Positions 8,706 to 16,923 of a DNA stretch of 64,000 nucleotides are shown piece after piece. This DNA comes from Meishania litoralis (GTDB lineage: Bacteria > Bacteroidota > Bacteroidia > Flavobacteriales > Flavobacteriaceae), in NCBI RefSeq assembly GCF_042611095.1, contig NZ_JBHFPV010000001.1, positions 434,001 through 498,000 on the forward strand, given 5' to 3'. Every line of letters starts with the position of its first letter. The first letter of the stretch is position 1. The notes below the pieces were generated by a model, which was not told where the DNA came from, did not search any database, and was given only the letters and a program-made list of their open reading frames with translations. The translations under genes were made by a program, and so were the position numbers.

Positions 8706-9158
8706 TTATAAACTTATCGCCTCCCCACCTGCTGCTTCAATAGCCGCTTTGGCGGTGGCAGTAAATTTATGTGCCGTTATTTTGAGCGAAGCTTTCAATT
8801 CTCCACCGCCCAGTATTTTGACCAGATCCTTTCGTTTGGCCAATCCGTTTTCTACCAAGGTATCAAGGTTTATAGCATCTTTTACGATTTTGCCATCTAC
8901 CAATGCCTGAAGCTTATCTAGGTTGACACCTTGATACTCCTTACGATTAATATTGGTAAAACCGAACTTTGGCACACGTCTTTGAAGTGGCATTTGTCCG
9001 CCTTCAAAACCGATCTTTTTGGAATAACCCGATCTTGACTTGGCACCCTTGTGCCCCCTAGTCGCAGTTCCTCCCTTGCCAGACCCTTGGCCTCTTCCTA
9101 CTCGCTTACCACTTCTGTTGACGGAACCTTGCGCTGGTTTTAGATTACTTAGATTCAT
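8706..9158 (-). CDS. rplO: 50S ribosomal protein L15
   Basis: L15 is a late-assembly large-subunit protein with an extended N-terminus threaded into 23S rRNA. The 150-residue product starts MNLSNLKPAQGSVNR and has the Gly/Lys-rich segment GRGQGSGKGGTATRGHKGAK. A globular C-terminal domain ends the protein. The gene lies 10 bases after rpmD and just before secY, the canonical spc order. Confidence 0.98.
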   Translation of the reverse strand: MNLSNLKPAQGSVNRSGKRVGRGQGSGKGGTATRGHKGAKSRSGYSKKIGFEGGQMPLQRRVPKFGFTNINRKEYQGVNLDKLQALVDGKIVKDAINLDTLVENGLAKRKDLVKILGGGELKASLKITAHKFTATAKAAIEAAGGEAISL

Positions 9159-9168
9159 CTGTTAATTT

Positions 9169-9348
9169 TTATGCTTCTTCTGTAGAAACCAAATGTTTAA
9201 CTTTATTTATCATGCCAATAATGTTCGGCGTGTCGTCGTGCTCGACAACTTGACCAATTTTACGTAGACCAAGGGCTTCTAATGTCCGCTTCTGGTCTTT
9301 TGGCCTTTTGATACCGCTCTTTACCTGTTTTACCTTAATCTTCGCCAT
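9169..9348 (-). CDS. rpmD: 50S ribosomal protein L30
   Basis: ATG at 9348 to TAA at 9169 encodes 59 residues beginning MAKIKVKQVKSGIKRPKDQK, with the conserved LEALGLRKIGQVVEHDDTP and ending STEEA. The length and position between rpsE and rplO are normal for L30. Confidence 0.95.
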   Translation of the reverse strand: MAKIKVKQVKSGIKRPKDQKRTLEALGLRKIGQVVEHDDTPNIIGMINKVKHLVSTEEA

Positions 9349-9359
9349 AGTATCGTTAA

Positions 9360-9884
9360 TTATCCTTTAAAAACTTTTTCCAAGGAAATTCCTCTTTGTT
9401 GTGCCACGGTATGCGCTCCGCGCAGTTGCAGTAGTGCATCGAATGTAGCCTTGACAACGTTATGCGGATTTGAAGATCCTTGTGATTTTGAAAGTACATC
9501 GTGCACCCCTACCGATTCCAATACGGCCCTAACGGCACCTCCGGCAATAACCCCTGTACCATGGGAAGCCGGCTGAATATATACACGTGCACCGCCATAC
9601 TTTCCCTTTTGCTCATGTGGCAATGTTGCTTTGTTCAAAGGAATACGAATCAAATTTTTCTTGGCATCCTCGATTGCCTTGGCAATAGCGGTGGCAACTT
9701 CTTTTGATTTTCCCAATCCGTGCCCTACAACTCCGTTTTCATCTCCAACTACAACGATTGCCGAAAATCCAAACGCACGGCCACCTTTGGTGACTTTGGT
9801 TACCCTTTGCACACCGACAAGTCTATCTTTAAGCTCTAAACCTCCCGGCTTAACCGTTTCTACATTTTTGTATTTCTGGTACAT
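9360..9884 (-). CDS. rpsE: 30S ribosomal protein S5
   Basis: S5 helps maintain decoding accuracy and mRNA unwinding at the 30S entry channel. The 174-residue protein shows VTKVTKGGRAFGFSAIVVVG, the loop where spectinomycin-resistance changes usually occur, here with an ordinary sequence. GHGLGKSKEVATAI and the C-terminal domain with PASHGTGVIAGGAVR follow. It is separated from rplR by 9 bases. Confidence 0.98.
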   Translation of the reverse strand: MYQKYKNVETVKPGGLELKDRLVGVQRVTKVTKGGRAFGFSAIVVVGDENGVVGHGLGKSKEVATAIAKAIEDAKKNLIRIPLNKATLPHEQKGKYGGARVYIQPASHGTGVIAGGAVRAVLESVGVHDVLSKSQGSSNPHNVVKATFDALLQLRGAHTVAQQRGISLEKVFKG

Positions 9885-9893
9885 ACTTTTATA

Positions 9894-10250
9894 TTAGAAT
9901 TTTAATCCTGCTTCCCTTGCCCCCTCGGCCAAAGCTCTTACGCGACCGTGATACAAATTGCCCCCTCTATCAAACGCAACCTTTTCGATACCTGCCTTCT
10001 TGGCCTTCTCGGCAATGGCTTTACCCACAGCTCCGGCAATTTCCGACTTGGTTCCTTTTACTTTGGCCAAATCTTTGTCACGAGAAGAAGCGGCCGCCAA
10101 TGTCTTGCCTTCAATATCGTCTATAACCTGAGCATAAATTTCACTATTGCTCCTGAAAACAGCCAATCTTGGGCGATCCGCAGTTCCTGAAGAAACTTTA
10201 CGTATTCTTCTTCGAATCCTATACTTTCTTTGTGTCTTCGACAGTTTCAT
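9894..10250 (-). CDS. rplR: 50S ribosomal protein L18
   Basis: L18 binds 5S rRNA with L5 in the central protuberance. The 118-residue protein has a very basic N-terminus (KTQRKYRIRRRIRK), then RPRLAVFRSNSEIYAQVIDD, and ends with DRGGNLYHGRVRALAEGARE, the conserved tail. It starts 12 bases after rplF. Confidence 0.98.
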   Translation of the reverse strand: MKLSKTQRKYRIRRRIRKVSSGTADRPRLAVFRSNSEIYAQVIDDIEGKTLAAASSRDKDLAKVKGTKSEIAGAVGKAIAEKAKKAGIEKVAFDRGGNLYHGRVRALAEGAREAGLKF

Positions 10251-10262
10251 AATACTATAATA

Positions 10263-10805
10263 TTAAGCGGATTTACCTGCTTTTCTCCTTAATTGTTCTC
10301 CTACGAACTTCACACCTTTTCCTTTGTACGGCTCAGGTTTACGGAACGATCTTATTTTTGCCGCAATATGCCCCACTAACTGCTTGTCATGTGATGTAAG
10401 CTTTATTGTGGGGTTTTTTCCTTTCTCCGAAGTGGTCTCGACCTTTACCTCAGGGGCAAGCTCGAAAACTATATTGTGGGAAAAACCAAGTGCCAAATCC
10501 AATTTCTGTCCTTGGTTACTGGCCCTATAACCAACACCTACCAATTCCAATTCTTTGGTCCATCCTTTTGAAACACCTTCAATCATGTTCGAAAGCAATG
10601 ATCTATAAAGACCATGTTTGGCCTTATGCTCCTTAGAATCTGAAGGACGAGCAACAACAACTTCACCATCCTCAGTTTTAATGGAAACCCCTGAATATTC
10701 TTGGGTCAACTCACCCAACTTACCCTTGACCGTCACCATATTCTCTTGAACATCTATGGTCACGCCCTCTGGTATCGTTATCGGATTATTACCTATTCTT
10801 GACAT
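10263..10805 (-). CDS. rplF: 50S ribosomal protein L6
   Basis: L6 lies near the sarcin-ricin loop and the factor-binding site. The 180-residue product contains two similar alpha/beta domains. MSRIGNNPITIPEGV opens the first, and GHIAAKIRSFRKPEPYKGKG in the second is the conserved 23S-binding segment. It ends near GEQLRRKAGKSA and is separated from rpsH by 19 bases. Confidence 0.98.
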   Translation of the reverse strand: MSRIGNNPITIPEGVTIDVQENMVTVKGKLGELTQEYSGVSIKTEDGEVVVARPSDSKEHKAKHGLYRSLLSNMIEGVSKGWTKELELVGVGYRASNQGQKLDLALGFSHNIVFELAPEVKVETTSEKGKNPTIKLTSHDKQLVGHIAAKIRSFRKPEPYKGKGVKFVGEQLRRKAGKSA

Positions 10806-10824
10806 TTTCTATCGCTTTATTGTA

Positions 10825-11223
10825 TTAATAGACGTAGCACAACACTTCACCACCTACATTCTCGTTCTTGGCCTGCTTACTGGTCATTACACCATGAGAG
10901 GTTGATACGATGGCTATACCCAATCCGTTCAACACCCTTGGCAAATCACTTGAACCGGCATACTTACGCAATCCTGGTTTACTCACGCGCTGCAATTTTT
11001 TTATAACAGGTTCCTTGGTCAACCTATCATACTTAAGGGCAATCTTGATTCTTTCCTGAACCTTGTCCTCTTCAAACTTATAGCTCAAGATATAACCTTG
11101 ATCGAACAAGATCTTAGTTATCTCTTTTTTTACACCCGAGGCAGGTATTTCGACTACCCTATGGCCTGCACGGCTGGCATTTCGTATTCTTGTTAAATAA
11201 TCTGCTATAGTATCTGTTACCAT
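10825..11223 (-). CDS. rpsH: 30S ribosomal protein S8
   Basis: S8 binds helix 21 of 16S rRNA and in enterobacteria represses the spc operon; I saw no matching regulatory site here. The 132-residue protein starts MVTDTIADYLTRIRNASRAG and ends with the conserved STSHGVMTSKQAKNENVGGE. A 68-base gap separates it from rpsN. Confidence 0.98.
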   Translation of the reverse strand: MVTDTIADYLTRIRNASRAGHRVVEIPASGVKKEITKILFDQGYILSYKFEEDKVQERIKIALKYDRLTKEPVIKKLQRVSKPGLRKYAGSSDLPRVLNGLGIAIVSTSHGVMTSKQAKNENVGGEVLCYVY

Positions 11224-11291
11224 TTCTATTTTGTTTTGGAATCGGTTTCCAACTTCTTCAAGCCAGACCTAAAACCAGTTATAATTATTAA

Positions 11292-11561
11292 TTACCAGCT
11301 TGCTTTTTTAACACCGGGTATCAATCCTTTATTGGCCATTTCCCTGAACATAACCCTAGAAATACCGAAAGTTCTCATATAGCCCTTTGGCCTTCCTGTC
11401 AACTTACATCTATTGTGCATACGAACTGGAGAAGCATTTTTCGGCAATTTCTGTAATGCTTCGTAATCACCGGCTTCTTTCAAAGCCTTTCTCTTCTCAG
11501 CATATTTAGCTACAGTTCTCGCCCTTTTTCTTTCTCGGGCCTTCATTGATTCTTTAGCCAT
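11292..11561 (-). CDS. rpsN: 30S ribosomal protein S14 (long, zinc-free type)
   Basis: S14 completes the 30S head. At 89 residues it is the long form. The region that carries a C-x2-C...C-x2-C ribbon in the short form reads RCKLTGRPKGYMRTFGISR and has one Cys, so no zinc site is expected. It is separated from rplE by a single base, so the two are co-translated. Confidence 0.97.
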   Translation of the reverse strand: MAKESMKARERKRARTVAKYAEKRKALKEAGDYEALQKLPKNASPVRMHNRCKLTGRPKGYMRTFGISRVMFREMANKGLIPGVKKASW

Positions 11562-11562
11562 A

Positions 11563-12114
11563 CTATTTCTTTTTAAACGGTAATCCCAATTCTGTTAATA
11601 ATGACTTTGCTTCCTTATCGGTATTTGCGGAAGTCACGAAGGTAATATCCATACCATTTATTCGATTGATCTTATCGATATTTATTTCAGGAAAAATTAT
11701 CTGCTCAGTAACACCTAGACTATAATTGCCCCTTCCGTCAAAGCCCGTTGCACGTATTCCTTGAAAATCACGGACCCTAGGTAAAGCGGTGGTCACCAAT
11801 CTATCCAAGAACTCGTACATTCTCTCCCCGCGCAAAGTAACTTTCGCCCCAATGGGCATACCTTTACGCAACTTGAATGCGGCAACGTCTTTTTTAGACA
11901 TCGTCGGTATAGCTTTCTGGCCCGTTATCATTGACAACTCATCAACCGCATGGTCAATAAGTTTTTTATCGGCAACCGCAGCCCCAATACCTCTACTAAC
12001 CACGATCTTTTCCAATTTAGGAACCTCCATTACGTTTTTGTAACCGAACTCCTCTTTCAACGCATTGACAACACGTTCGCTATATTCTTTCTTCAATCTT
12101 GCAACGTAAGCCAT
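11563..12114 (-). CDS. rplE: 50S ribosomal protein L5
   Basis: L5 anchors 5S rRNA and contacts P-site tRNA and S13. The 183-residue protein includes PKLEKIVVSRGIGAA, RKGMPIGAKVTLRGERMYEF, RDFQGIRATGFDGRGNYSLG and the final VTSANTDKEAKSLL, all conserved blocks of L5. It lies 2 bases after rplX. Confidence 0.98.
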   Translation of the reverse strand: MAYVARLKKEYSERVVNALKEEFGYKNVMEVPKLEKIVVSRGIGAAVADKKLIDHAVDELSMITGQKAIPTMSKKDVAAFKLRKGMPIGAKVTLRGERMYEFLDRLVTTALPRVRDFQGIRATGFDGRGNYSLGVTEQIIFPEINIDKINRINGMDITFVTSANTDKEAKSLLTELGLPFKKK

Positions 12115-12116
12115 AA

Positions 12117-12431
12117 CTATATTACTTCATTGGATTTTCTTGAAACTCTGACCTTAACGCCATCGCGCATTTCGTAACCTACCCTTGTAGTTTCACCTGA
12201 CTTGGAATCGATCAACGCCAAGTTCGATATGTGGATCGGAGCTTCTTTTTTTATAATACCTCCCTGGGGGTTTTTAGCACTGGGTTTTTCATGTTTCGAC
12301 ACCATATTGGCACCTTCGACAATGGCCTTGTTTTTTGCTACATCAACCTTTACGACCTTACCTTCGGTACCTTTATGGTCACCGGCCACGATCCGCACGG
12401 TATCTCCTGTTTTGATTTTCAACTTTTTCAT
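12117..12431 (-). CDS. rplX: 50S ribosomal protein L24
   Basis: L24 starts assembly of the large subunit near the exit tunnel. The KOW motif is at residues 4-30 (KIKTGDTVRIVAGDHKGTEG). The open frame continues upstream into rplN, but the ATG at 12431 gives the family start MKKLKIKTGD and a normal length of 104 residues. The gene lies 10 bases after rplN. Confidence 0.97.
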   Translation of the reverse strand: MKKLKIKTGDTVRIVAGDHKGTEGKVVKVDVAKNKAIVEGANMVSKHEKPSAKNPQGGIIKKEAPIHISNLALIDSKSGETTRVGYEMRDGVKVRVSRKSNEVI

Positions 12432-12441
12432 TATTGCTCTT

Positions 12442-12810
12442 TTAAAGTACCTCTGGGGCCAATGAAACAATTTTCATGAACTGCTTATCACGTAGTTCCC
12501 TGGCTACAGGTCCAAAAACACGTGTTCCTCTCATTTCGCCCGTCGGATTCAATAAAACACAGGCGTTGTCATCGAAACGAATGTAAGAACCGTCAGGCCT
12601 TCTAACTTCTTTTTTTGTACGAACAACTACTGCGGTCGATACAGCACCTTTTTTTATACCTCCGTTGGGGGTAGCTTCTTTCACAGAAACAACAATCTTA
12701 TCACCAATTGAAGCATATCTTCTTTTTGTACCTCCGAGCACACGAATGGTCAAAACCTCTTTTGCCCCTGTGTTATCCGCAACCTTTAACCTTGATTCTT
12801 GCTGTAACAT
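12442..12810 (-). CDS. rplN: 50S ribosomal protein L14
   Basis: L14 lies at the subunit interface and is the docking site for the silencing factor RsfS. The 122-residue protein begins MLQQESRLKVADNTGAKEVL and keeps RRPDGSYIRFDDNACVLLN and GTRVFGPVARELR. There is a 2-base gap from rpsQ. Confidence 0.98.
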   Translation of the reverse strand: MLQQESRLKVADNTGAKEVLTIRVLGGTKRRYASIGDKIVVSVKEATPNGGIKKGAVSTAVVVRTKKEVRRPDGSYIRFDDNACVLLNPTGEMRGTRVFGPVARELRDKQFMKIVSLAPEVL

Positions 12811-12812
12811 AA

Positions 12813-13073
12813 TTATTTAGCTCTTTCTAAGATTTCTACCAACCTCCAACACTTAGTCTTGCTCAAAGGCCTGGTCTCCATTATTTTAACGGTATCGCCT
12901 TCATTACAGTCGTTCTTCTCATCGTGCGCAACATATTTCTTCGTTTTCAAGACGAATTTACCGTACATAGGGTGCTTCACACGTTTCACCTCTGCAACGA
13001 CAATGGATTTCTCCATTTTATTGCTGGTAACGACCCCTATTCTTTCCTTTCTTAAGTTTCTCTTTTCTTCCAT
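12813..13073 (-). CDS. rpsQ: 30S ribosomal protein S17
   Basis: S17 is a primary 16S rRNA-binding OB-fold protein. The 86-residue product starts with a basic stretch (MEEKRNLRKERIGVV) and has SNKMEKSIVVAEVKRVKHP, DEKNDCNEGDTVKIMETRPL and SKTKCWRLVEILERAK. It lies between rpmC and rplN, the standard order. Confidence 0.98.
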   Translation of the reverse strand: MEEKRNLRKERIGVVTSNKMEKSIVVAEVKRVKHPMYGKFVLKTKKYVAHDEKNDCNEGDTVKIMETRPLSKTKCWRLVEILERAK

Positions 13074-13086
13074 AAAGCAGAACCAG

Positions 13087-13278
13087 TTATTGGTTTTCCC
13101 TATTTGTTAATTCCGTTGCCAATCGAGCTACCGTTCTTCTAACCTTTCTAATTTGAAGGGGATTCTCCAATGGGGTCACAAAATGGGCCATTTTTAAATC
13201 TGCGTGCTGTTTTTTATACTCGGTAAGCTTTTGAGTTAATTCCTCGACCGACAATTCTTTGATTTCCTTGTTTTTCAT
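13087..13278 (-). CDS. rpmC: 50S ribosomal protein L29
   Basis: L29 sits beside the tunnel exit next to L23 and helps dock trigger factor and SRP. The 63-residue helical-hairpin protein has ELSVEELTQKLTEYKKQHAD and ends NPLQIRKVRRTVARLATEL, both diagnostic. It is separated from rplP by 12 bases. Confidence 0.96.
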   Translation of the reverse strand: MKNKEIKELSVEELTQKLTEYKKQHADLKMAHFVTPLENPLQIRKVRRTVARLATELTNRENQ

Positions 13279-13290
13279 AATTCCCGATTA

Positions 13291-13716
13291 TTAATCCTCA
13301 CCAGTATAATCCCTAGCAACTATAAATTTTGTCTTGACGGGCAGTTTCTGTGCAGCCAATCTCAATGCTTCTTTTGCAATGTCCATATTTACACCGGCAA
13401 CCTCGAACATAATTCTACCCGGTTTCACCACTGCAACGAAATATTCGGGTGCTCCCTTACCTTTACCCATACGTACCTCCAATGGTTTCTTGGTAATTGG
13501 CTTGTCAGGGAATATTTTAATCCATAATTGACCTTCCCTTTTCATATATCTGGTAGCGGCAATACGCGCGGCCTCGATCTGACGCGATGTCAAGAAAGCC
13601 GAATCCAAAGATTTTATACCAAACATGCCGTTTGAAAGCAGATGACCTCTTCCGGAGTTACCCTTCATACGGCCCTTCTGCATTTTACGAAACTTGGTTC
13701 TTTTCGGTTGTAACAT
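13291..13716 (-). CDS. rplP: 50S ribosomal protein L16
   Basis: L16 organises the A-site side of the large subunit. The 141-residue protein begins MLQPKRTKFRKMQKGRMKGN and has GKGKGAPEYFVAVVKPGRIM, the loop that reaches toward the peptidyl-transferase centre. The C-terminal part ends with LPVKTKFIVARD. A 19-base gap separates it from rpsC. Confidence 0.98.
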   Translation of the reverse strand: MLQPKRTKFRKMQKGRMKGNSGRGHLLSNGMFGIKSLDSAFLTSRQIEAARIAATRYMKREGQLWIKIFPDKPITKKPLEVRMGKGKGAPEYFVAVVKPGRIMFEVAGVNMDIAKEALRLAAQKLPVKTKFIVARDYTGED

Positions 13717-13735
13717 TGCTAAACTTCTTTTCTAA

Positions 13736-14458
13736 TTATTTTCTGCGGCGTGGTTTTCTTCCACCGTCGCCTCGTTTTTCACCCTTTCCTGCTTGGCCCT
13801 TGGTCATACCGACCAATGGTGAAAGCTCTCGCTTACCGTAAACCTCACCCTTCATTATCCATACCTTTATACCCAACTTACCATAGGTAGTCTGAGCTTC
13901 TTGCAGTGCATAATCTATATCGGCCCTGAAAGTAGAAAGTGGAATACGGCCCTCTTTGTAAGATTCAGAACGCGCCATCTCGGCTCCGTTCAAACGCCCA
14001 GAAATCTGAATCTTGATTCCCTCCGCATTCATGCGCATCGCTGCGGCAATTGCCATTTTTATCGCACGTCGGAAGGAAATTCTGCTCTCGATTTGGCGCG
14101 CCACACTGGCGGCAACCAAATTGGCATCCAATTCAGGTCTTTTGATCTCATAAATATTGATCTGAACCTCTTTGCCCGTAATTTTCTTAAGCTCTTCCTT
14201 AAGCTTATCAACTTCCTGTCCACCTTTACCAATAATGATTCCCGGTCTTGCCGTTGTCACGGTAACGGTTATCAATTTCAAGGTTCGCTCGATGATCACC
14301 CGAGAGACGCTGGCCTTTGCCAAACGTGCATGGATGTATTTACGGATCTTATCATCCTCAGCTAGCTTATCACCATAATCATTGCCCCCGTACCAGTTAG
14401 ACTCCCATCCTCTGATGATTCCCAGGCGATTTCCTATCGGATTTGTTTTTTGTCCCAT
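13736..14458 (-). CDS. rpsC: 30S ribosomal protein S3
   Basis: S3 forms part of the mRNA entry channel and its helicase activity. The 240-residue protein begins MGQKTNPIGNRLGIIRGWES. It has a KH domain with the GxxG loop in PGIIIGKGGQEVDKL at about 75-90, then the C-terminal domain with GRLNGAEMARSESYKEGRIP. The end is highly basic (GDGGRKPRRRK). It is nearly contiguous with rplV (1 base between). Confidence 0.98.
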   Translation of the reverse strand: MGQKTNPIGNRLGIIRGWESNWYGGNDYGDKLAEDDKIRKYIHARLAKASVSRVIIERTLKLITVTVTTARPGIIIGKGGQEVDKLKEELKKITGKEVQINIYEIKRPELDANLVAASVARQIESRISFRRAIKMAIAAAMRMNAEGIKIQISGRLNGAEMARSESYKEGRIPLSTFRADIDYALQEAQTTYGKLGIKVWIMKGEVYGKRELSPLVGMTKGQAGKGEKRGDGGRKPRRRK

Positions 14459-14459
14459 T

Positions 14460-14867
14460 CTAGCTTTCTATATTATTGTTAGATCCCAGCACCAAAGTAA
14501 CATGGTTGGAACGTTTTCTAATTCTATGCGCACGACCCTGTGGAGCCGGTCTCAACCTTTTCAACATGGTTCCGCCGTCAACACGAATCTCCTTGATATA
14601 AAGATCTGCATCCTCTACACTGGCATCTTCATTCTTGGCCTGCCAATTCGCAATTGCGCTCAGCAAAAGCTTTTCCAATCTTCTAGAGGCCTCTTTTGAA
14701 TCAAATTTCAGAATTGCCAAGGCCTTTTCAACTTGTACCCCTCTGATCAAATCAGCGACCAATCTCATTTTTCTTGGCGAAGTAGGACAGTTGTTCAGTT
14801 TGGCAAACGCCATCTGTTGTTTCTCTGCCTTGATCCTTTCGGCCATTTGTCTTTTTCGAACTCCCAT
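14460..14867 (-). CDS. rplV: 50S ribosomal protein L22
   Basis: L22 lines the exit tunnel with its long beta-hairpin. The 135-residue protein has an N-terminal extension (GVRKRQMAERIKAEKQQ) before the conserved SPRKMRLVADLIRGVQVEKA. The hairpin region is GGTMLKRLRPAPQGRAHRIR, with ordinary residues at the tunnel tip. It lies 3 bases after rpsS. Confidence 0.97.
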   Translation of the reverse strand: MGVRKRQMAERIKAEKQQMAFAKLNNCPTSPRKMRLVADLIRGVQVEKALAILKFDSKEASRRLEKLLLSAIANWQAKNEDASVEDADLYIKEIRVDGGTMLKRLRPAPQGRAHRIRKRSNHVTLVLGSNNNIES

Positions 14868-14870
14868 AGC

Positions 14871-15149
14871 TTACTTTTTACCTTTATTCTTTGCCCCCGC
14901 GTGACCCCTAAAAGATCGGGTAGGTGAAAATTCGCCCAGTTTATGCCCCACCATGTTCTCGGTAACAAAAACGGGCACAAATTGCCTCCCGTTATGCACG
15001 GCGATGGTCAAGCCTACGAAATCAGGGGTTATCATTGACGCCCTTGACCATGTCTTTATGACGCTTTTCTTGCCCGATGACGCATTTTGCTGGATTTTCT
15101 TTTCCAGACTATAGTGAACGTAAGGTCCTTTTTTTAGTGAACGTGCCAT
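14871..15149 (-). CDS. rpsS: 30S ribosomal protein S19
   Basis: S19 is a head protein paired with S13. The 92-residue product has the signature start MARSLKKGPYVHYSLEKKI and the conserved blocks TWSRASMITPDFVGLTIAVH, ENMVGHKLGEFSPTRSFRGH and a basic end (AGAKNKGKK). It lies 13 bases after rplB. Confidence 0.98.
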   Translation of the reverse strand: MARSLKKGPYVHYSLEKKIQQNASSGKKSVIKTWSRASMITPDFVGLTIAVHNGRQFVPVFVTENMVGHKLGEFSPTRSFRGHAGAKNKGKK

Positions 15150-15162
15150 TTCTTTCTACTTT

Positions 15163-15987
15163 TTATTTCTTTCTACGTTCTAATATATATCTGTTCGTGC
15201 TCTTCGTCTTAGATCGGGTTCTATATCCTTTAGCAGGAATACCGTTTCTAGACCTAGGATGACCTCCTGAAGCCCTTCCTTCACCACCTCCCATCGGGTG
15301 ATCGACCGGGTTCATGGCGACTGGCCTCGTTCTTGGCCTTCTTCCCAACCATCTACTTCTACCGGCCTTACCGGAAACCAATAACTGATGATCAGAATTG
15401 GAAATGGCCCCTACAGTCGCCATACAGGCCGAAAGAATCAATCTTGTCTCGCCTGATGGCATTTTTACCGTTACGAACTTGCCCTCTTTTGCCATTAGCT
15501 GCGCAAAGGTACCTGCACTTCGAGCCATGACGGCTCCTTGACCGGGGCGCAATTCAATGCATGAAATGATGGTTCCCAAAGGAATCTCACTCAGAGGAAG
15601 CGCATTTCCGATTTCCGGTGCGGCATTCGCTCCAGATGAAACCTTTTGCCCGACCTGAAGGCCGTTTTGAGCAACTATATATCTCTTTTCACCATCCTCA
15701 TATTTCAACAAGGCGATAAAACCTGTTCTATTTGGATCGTACTGTATAGACTCAACCGTAGCAGCTACATCTTGCTTGTCTCGCTTGAAATCAATGATAC
15801 GATACCTTCTCTTGTGACCTCCACCTTTTTGGCGCATGGTCATCTTTCCTTGACTGTTTCTACCTCCGGACTTTTTTAACGGAGCGAGCAAGCTCTTCTC
15901 CGGCTTATCAGTAGTAATCGCGTCAAATCCGTTTACTACTCTAAAACGCTGTCCAGGAGTTACTGGTTTTAATTTTCTAACTGACAT
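15163..15987 (-). CDS. rplB: 50S ribosomal protein L2
   Basis: L2 is a primary 23S rRNA-binding protein needed for subunit association and near the peptidyl-transferase centre. The 274-residue protein shows GRNSQGKMTMRQKGGGHKRR, an OB/SH3-like core, and the C-terminal VAMNPVDHPMGGGEGRASGG carrying the conserved histidine. It lies 9 bases after rplW. Confidence 0.98.
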   Translation of the reverse strand: MSVRKLKPVTPGQRFRVVNGFDAITTDKPEKSLLAPLKKSGGRNSQGKMTMRQKGGGHKRRYRIIDFKRDKQDVAATVESIQYDPNRTGFIALLKYEDGEKRYIVAQNGLQVGQKVSSGANAAPEIGNALPLSEIPLGTIISCIELRPGQGAVMARSAGTFAQLMAKEGKFVTVKMPSGETRLILSACMATVGAISNSDHQLLVSGKAGRSRWLGRRPRTRPVAMNPVDHPMGGGEGRASGGHPRSRNGIPAKGYRTRSKTKSTNRYILERRKK

Positions 15988-15996
15988 TTGTCGTCT

Positions 15997-16287
15997 TTAT
16001 AGATTGCTGTAAAAATCAATACTATCTCCTTCCGCTACATCAACTATCGCCTTTTTGATGGCGTTGGTCTTACCATGCTGCACACCTGTCTTGGTATATC
16101 TCGATTTTCTGGTAGGACCATAATTCATCGTTCGTACCTTCTTTACCGACACCCCATAGGTTGCCTCAACCGCATCCTTTATTTGAATCTTGTTCGCCCT
16201 CGGGTCGACCTCAAAACCATAACGATTGTACAACTCGCTATCAGCGGTCATCTTTTCGGTAATAATAGGCTTTATCAACACATTCAT
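15997..16287 (-). CDS. rplW: 50S ribosomal protein L23
   Basis: L23 is the main docking platform at the tunnel exit for trigger factor and SRP. The 96-residue protein starts MNVLIKPIITEKMTADSELY and has YGFEVDPRANKIQIKDAVEA and VKKVRTMNYGPTRKSRYTK, matching the family. It is placed between rplD and rplB as expected. Confidence 0.97.
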   Translation of the reverse strand: MNVLIKPIITEKMTADSELYNRYGFEVDPRANKIQIKDAVEATYGVSVKKVRTMNYGPTRKSRYTKTGVQHGKTNAIKKAIVDVAEGDSIDFYSNL

Positions 16288-16293
16288 GGTTCT

Positions 16294-16923
16294 CTATTTT
16301 GTTAGGTTCTGCTCCAATCCTTCCAAAGCACCTTCCAATAAGACAATATTATTGGCATTTAGTATTTTGTAAGTATTTAATTCTGAGTTAGTTATGACTT
16401 CAGAATGCTTCAAATTTCGCGAAGACAAATATACACCATTATTTGAATCGCCCAAGACAAACAAAGATTTTTTGTTTTCGAGTCCCAATGATTTCAAAAC
16501 ACCTACAAAATCTTTAGTTTTCGGTGTGTCAAAATCGAAGTCTTCAATGACCAAAATCGCCTTTTCTTTTGTCTTGATGCTCAATGCCGATTTACGGGCC
16601 AATCGCTTCAAATTTTTGTTCAACTTTTGGCCATAATCCTTCGGCCTAGGTCCGAATATTCGTCCACCACCCCTAAAAACCGGCGACTTGATACTACCTG
16701 CACGTGCCGTGCCCGTACCTTTTTGTTTCTTGATCTTTCGTGTACTTCCGGCAATCTCACCACGTTCCTTAGACTTATGGGTGCCCTGTCTTTGATGTGC
16801 CAAATATTGCTTAACATCCAAATACACCGCATGATTGTTTGGCTCAATTGCGAAAACAGCATCAGAAAGGTCAGCCTTTCTGCCTGTTTCTTTTCCTTTT
16901 ATATCTAAAACTGCTACTTTCAT
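16294..16923 (-). CDS. rplD: 50S ribosomal protein L4
   Basis: L4 binds 23S rRNA and its loop reaches into the exit tunnel; in gammaproteobacteria it also represses the S10 operon. The ATG at 16923 shares one base with the rplC TAA stop (TAATG), implying coupled translation; an in-frame GTG at 16932 is possible but less likely. The product is 209 residues. It has the tunnel-loop block GTGTARAGSIKSPVFRGGGR and the N-terminal MKVAVLDIKGKETGRKADL. Confidence 0.96.
   Translation of the reverse strand: MKVAVLDIKGKETGRKADLSDAVFAIEPNNHAVYLDVKQYLAHQRQGTHKSKERGEIAGSTRKIKKQKGTGTARAGSIKSPVFRGGGRIFGPRPKDYGQKLNKNLKRLARKSALSIKTKEKAILVIEDFDFDTPKTKDFVGVLKSLGLENKKSLFVLGDSNNGVYLSSRNLKHSEVITNSELNTYKILNANNIVLLEGALEGLEQNLTK

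Noticed and set aside
12432..12470. Longer start for L24
   Set aside because: The extra 13 codons lie inside the end of rplN and are not L24-like; ATG 12431 gives the normal N-terminus.
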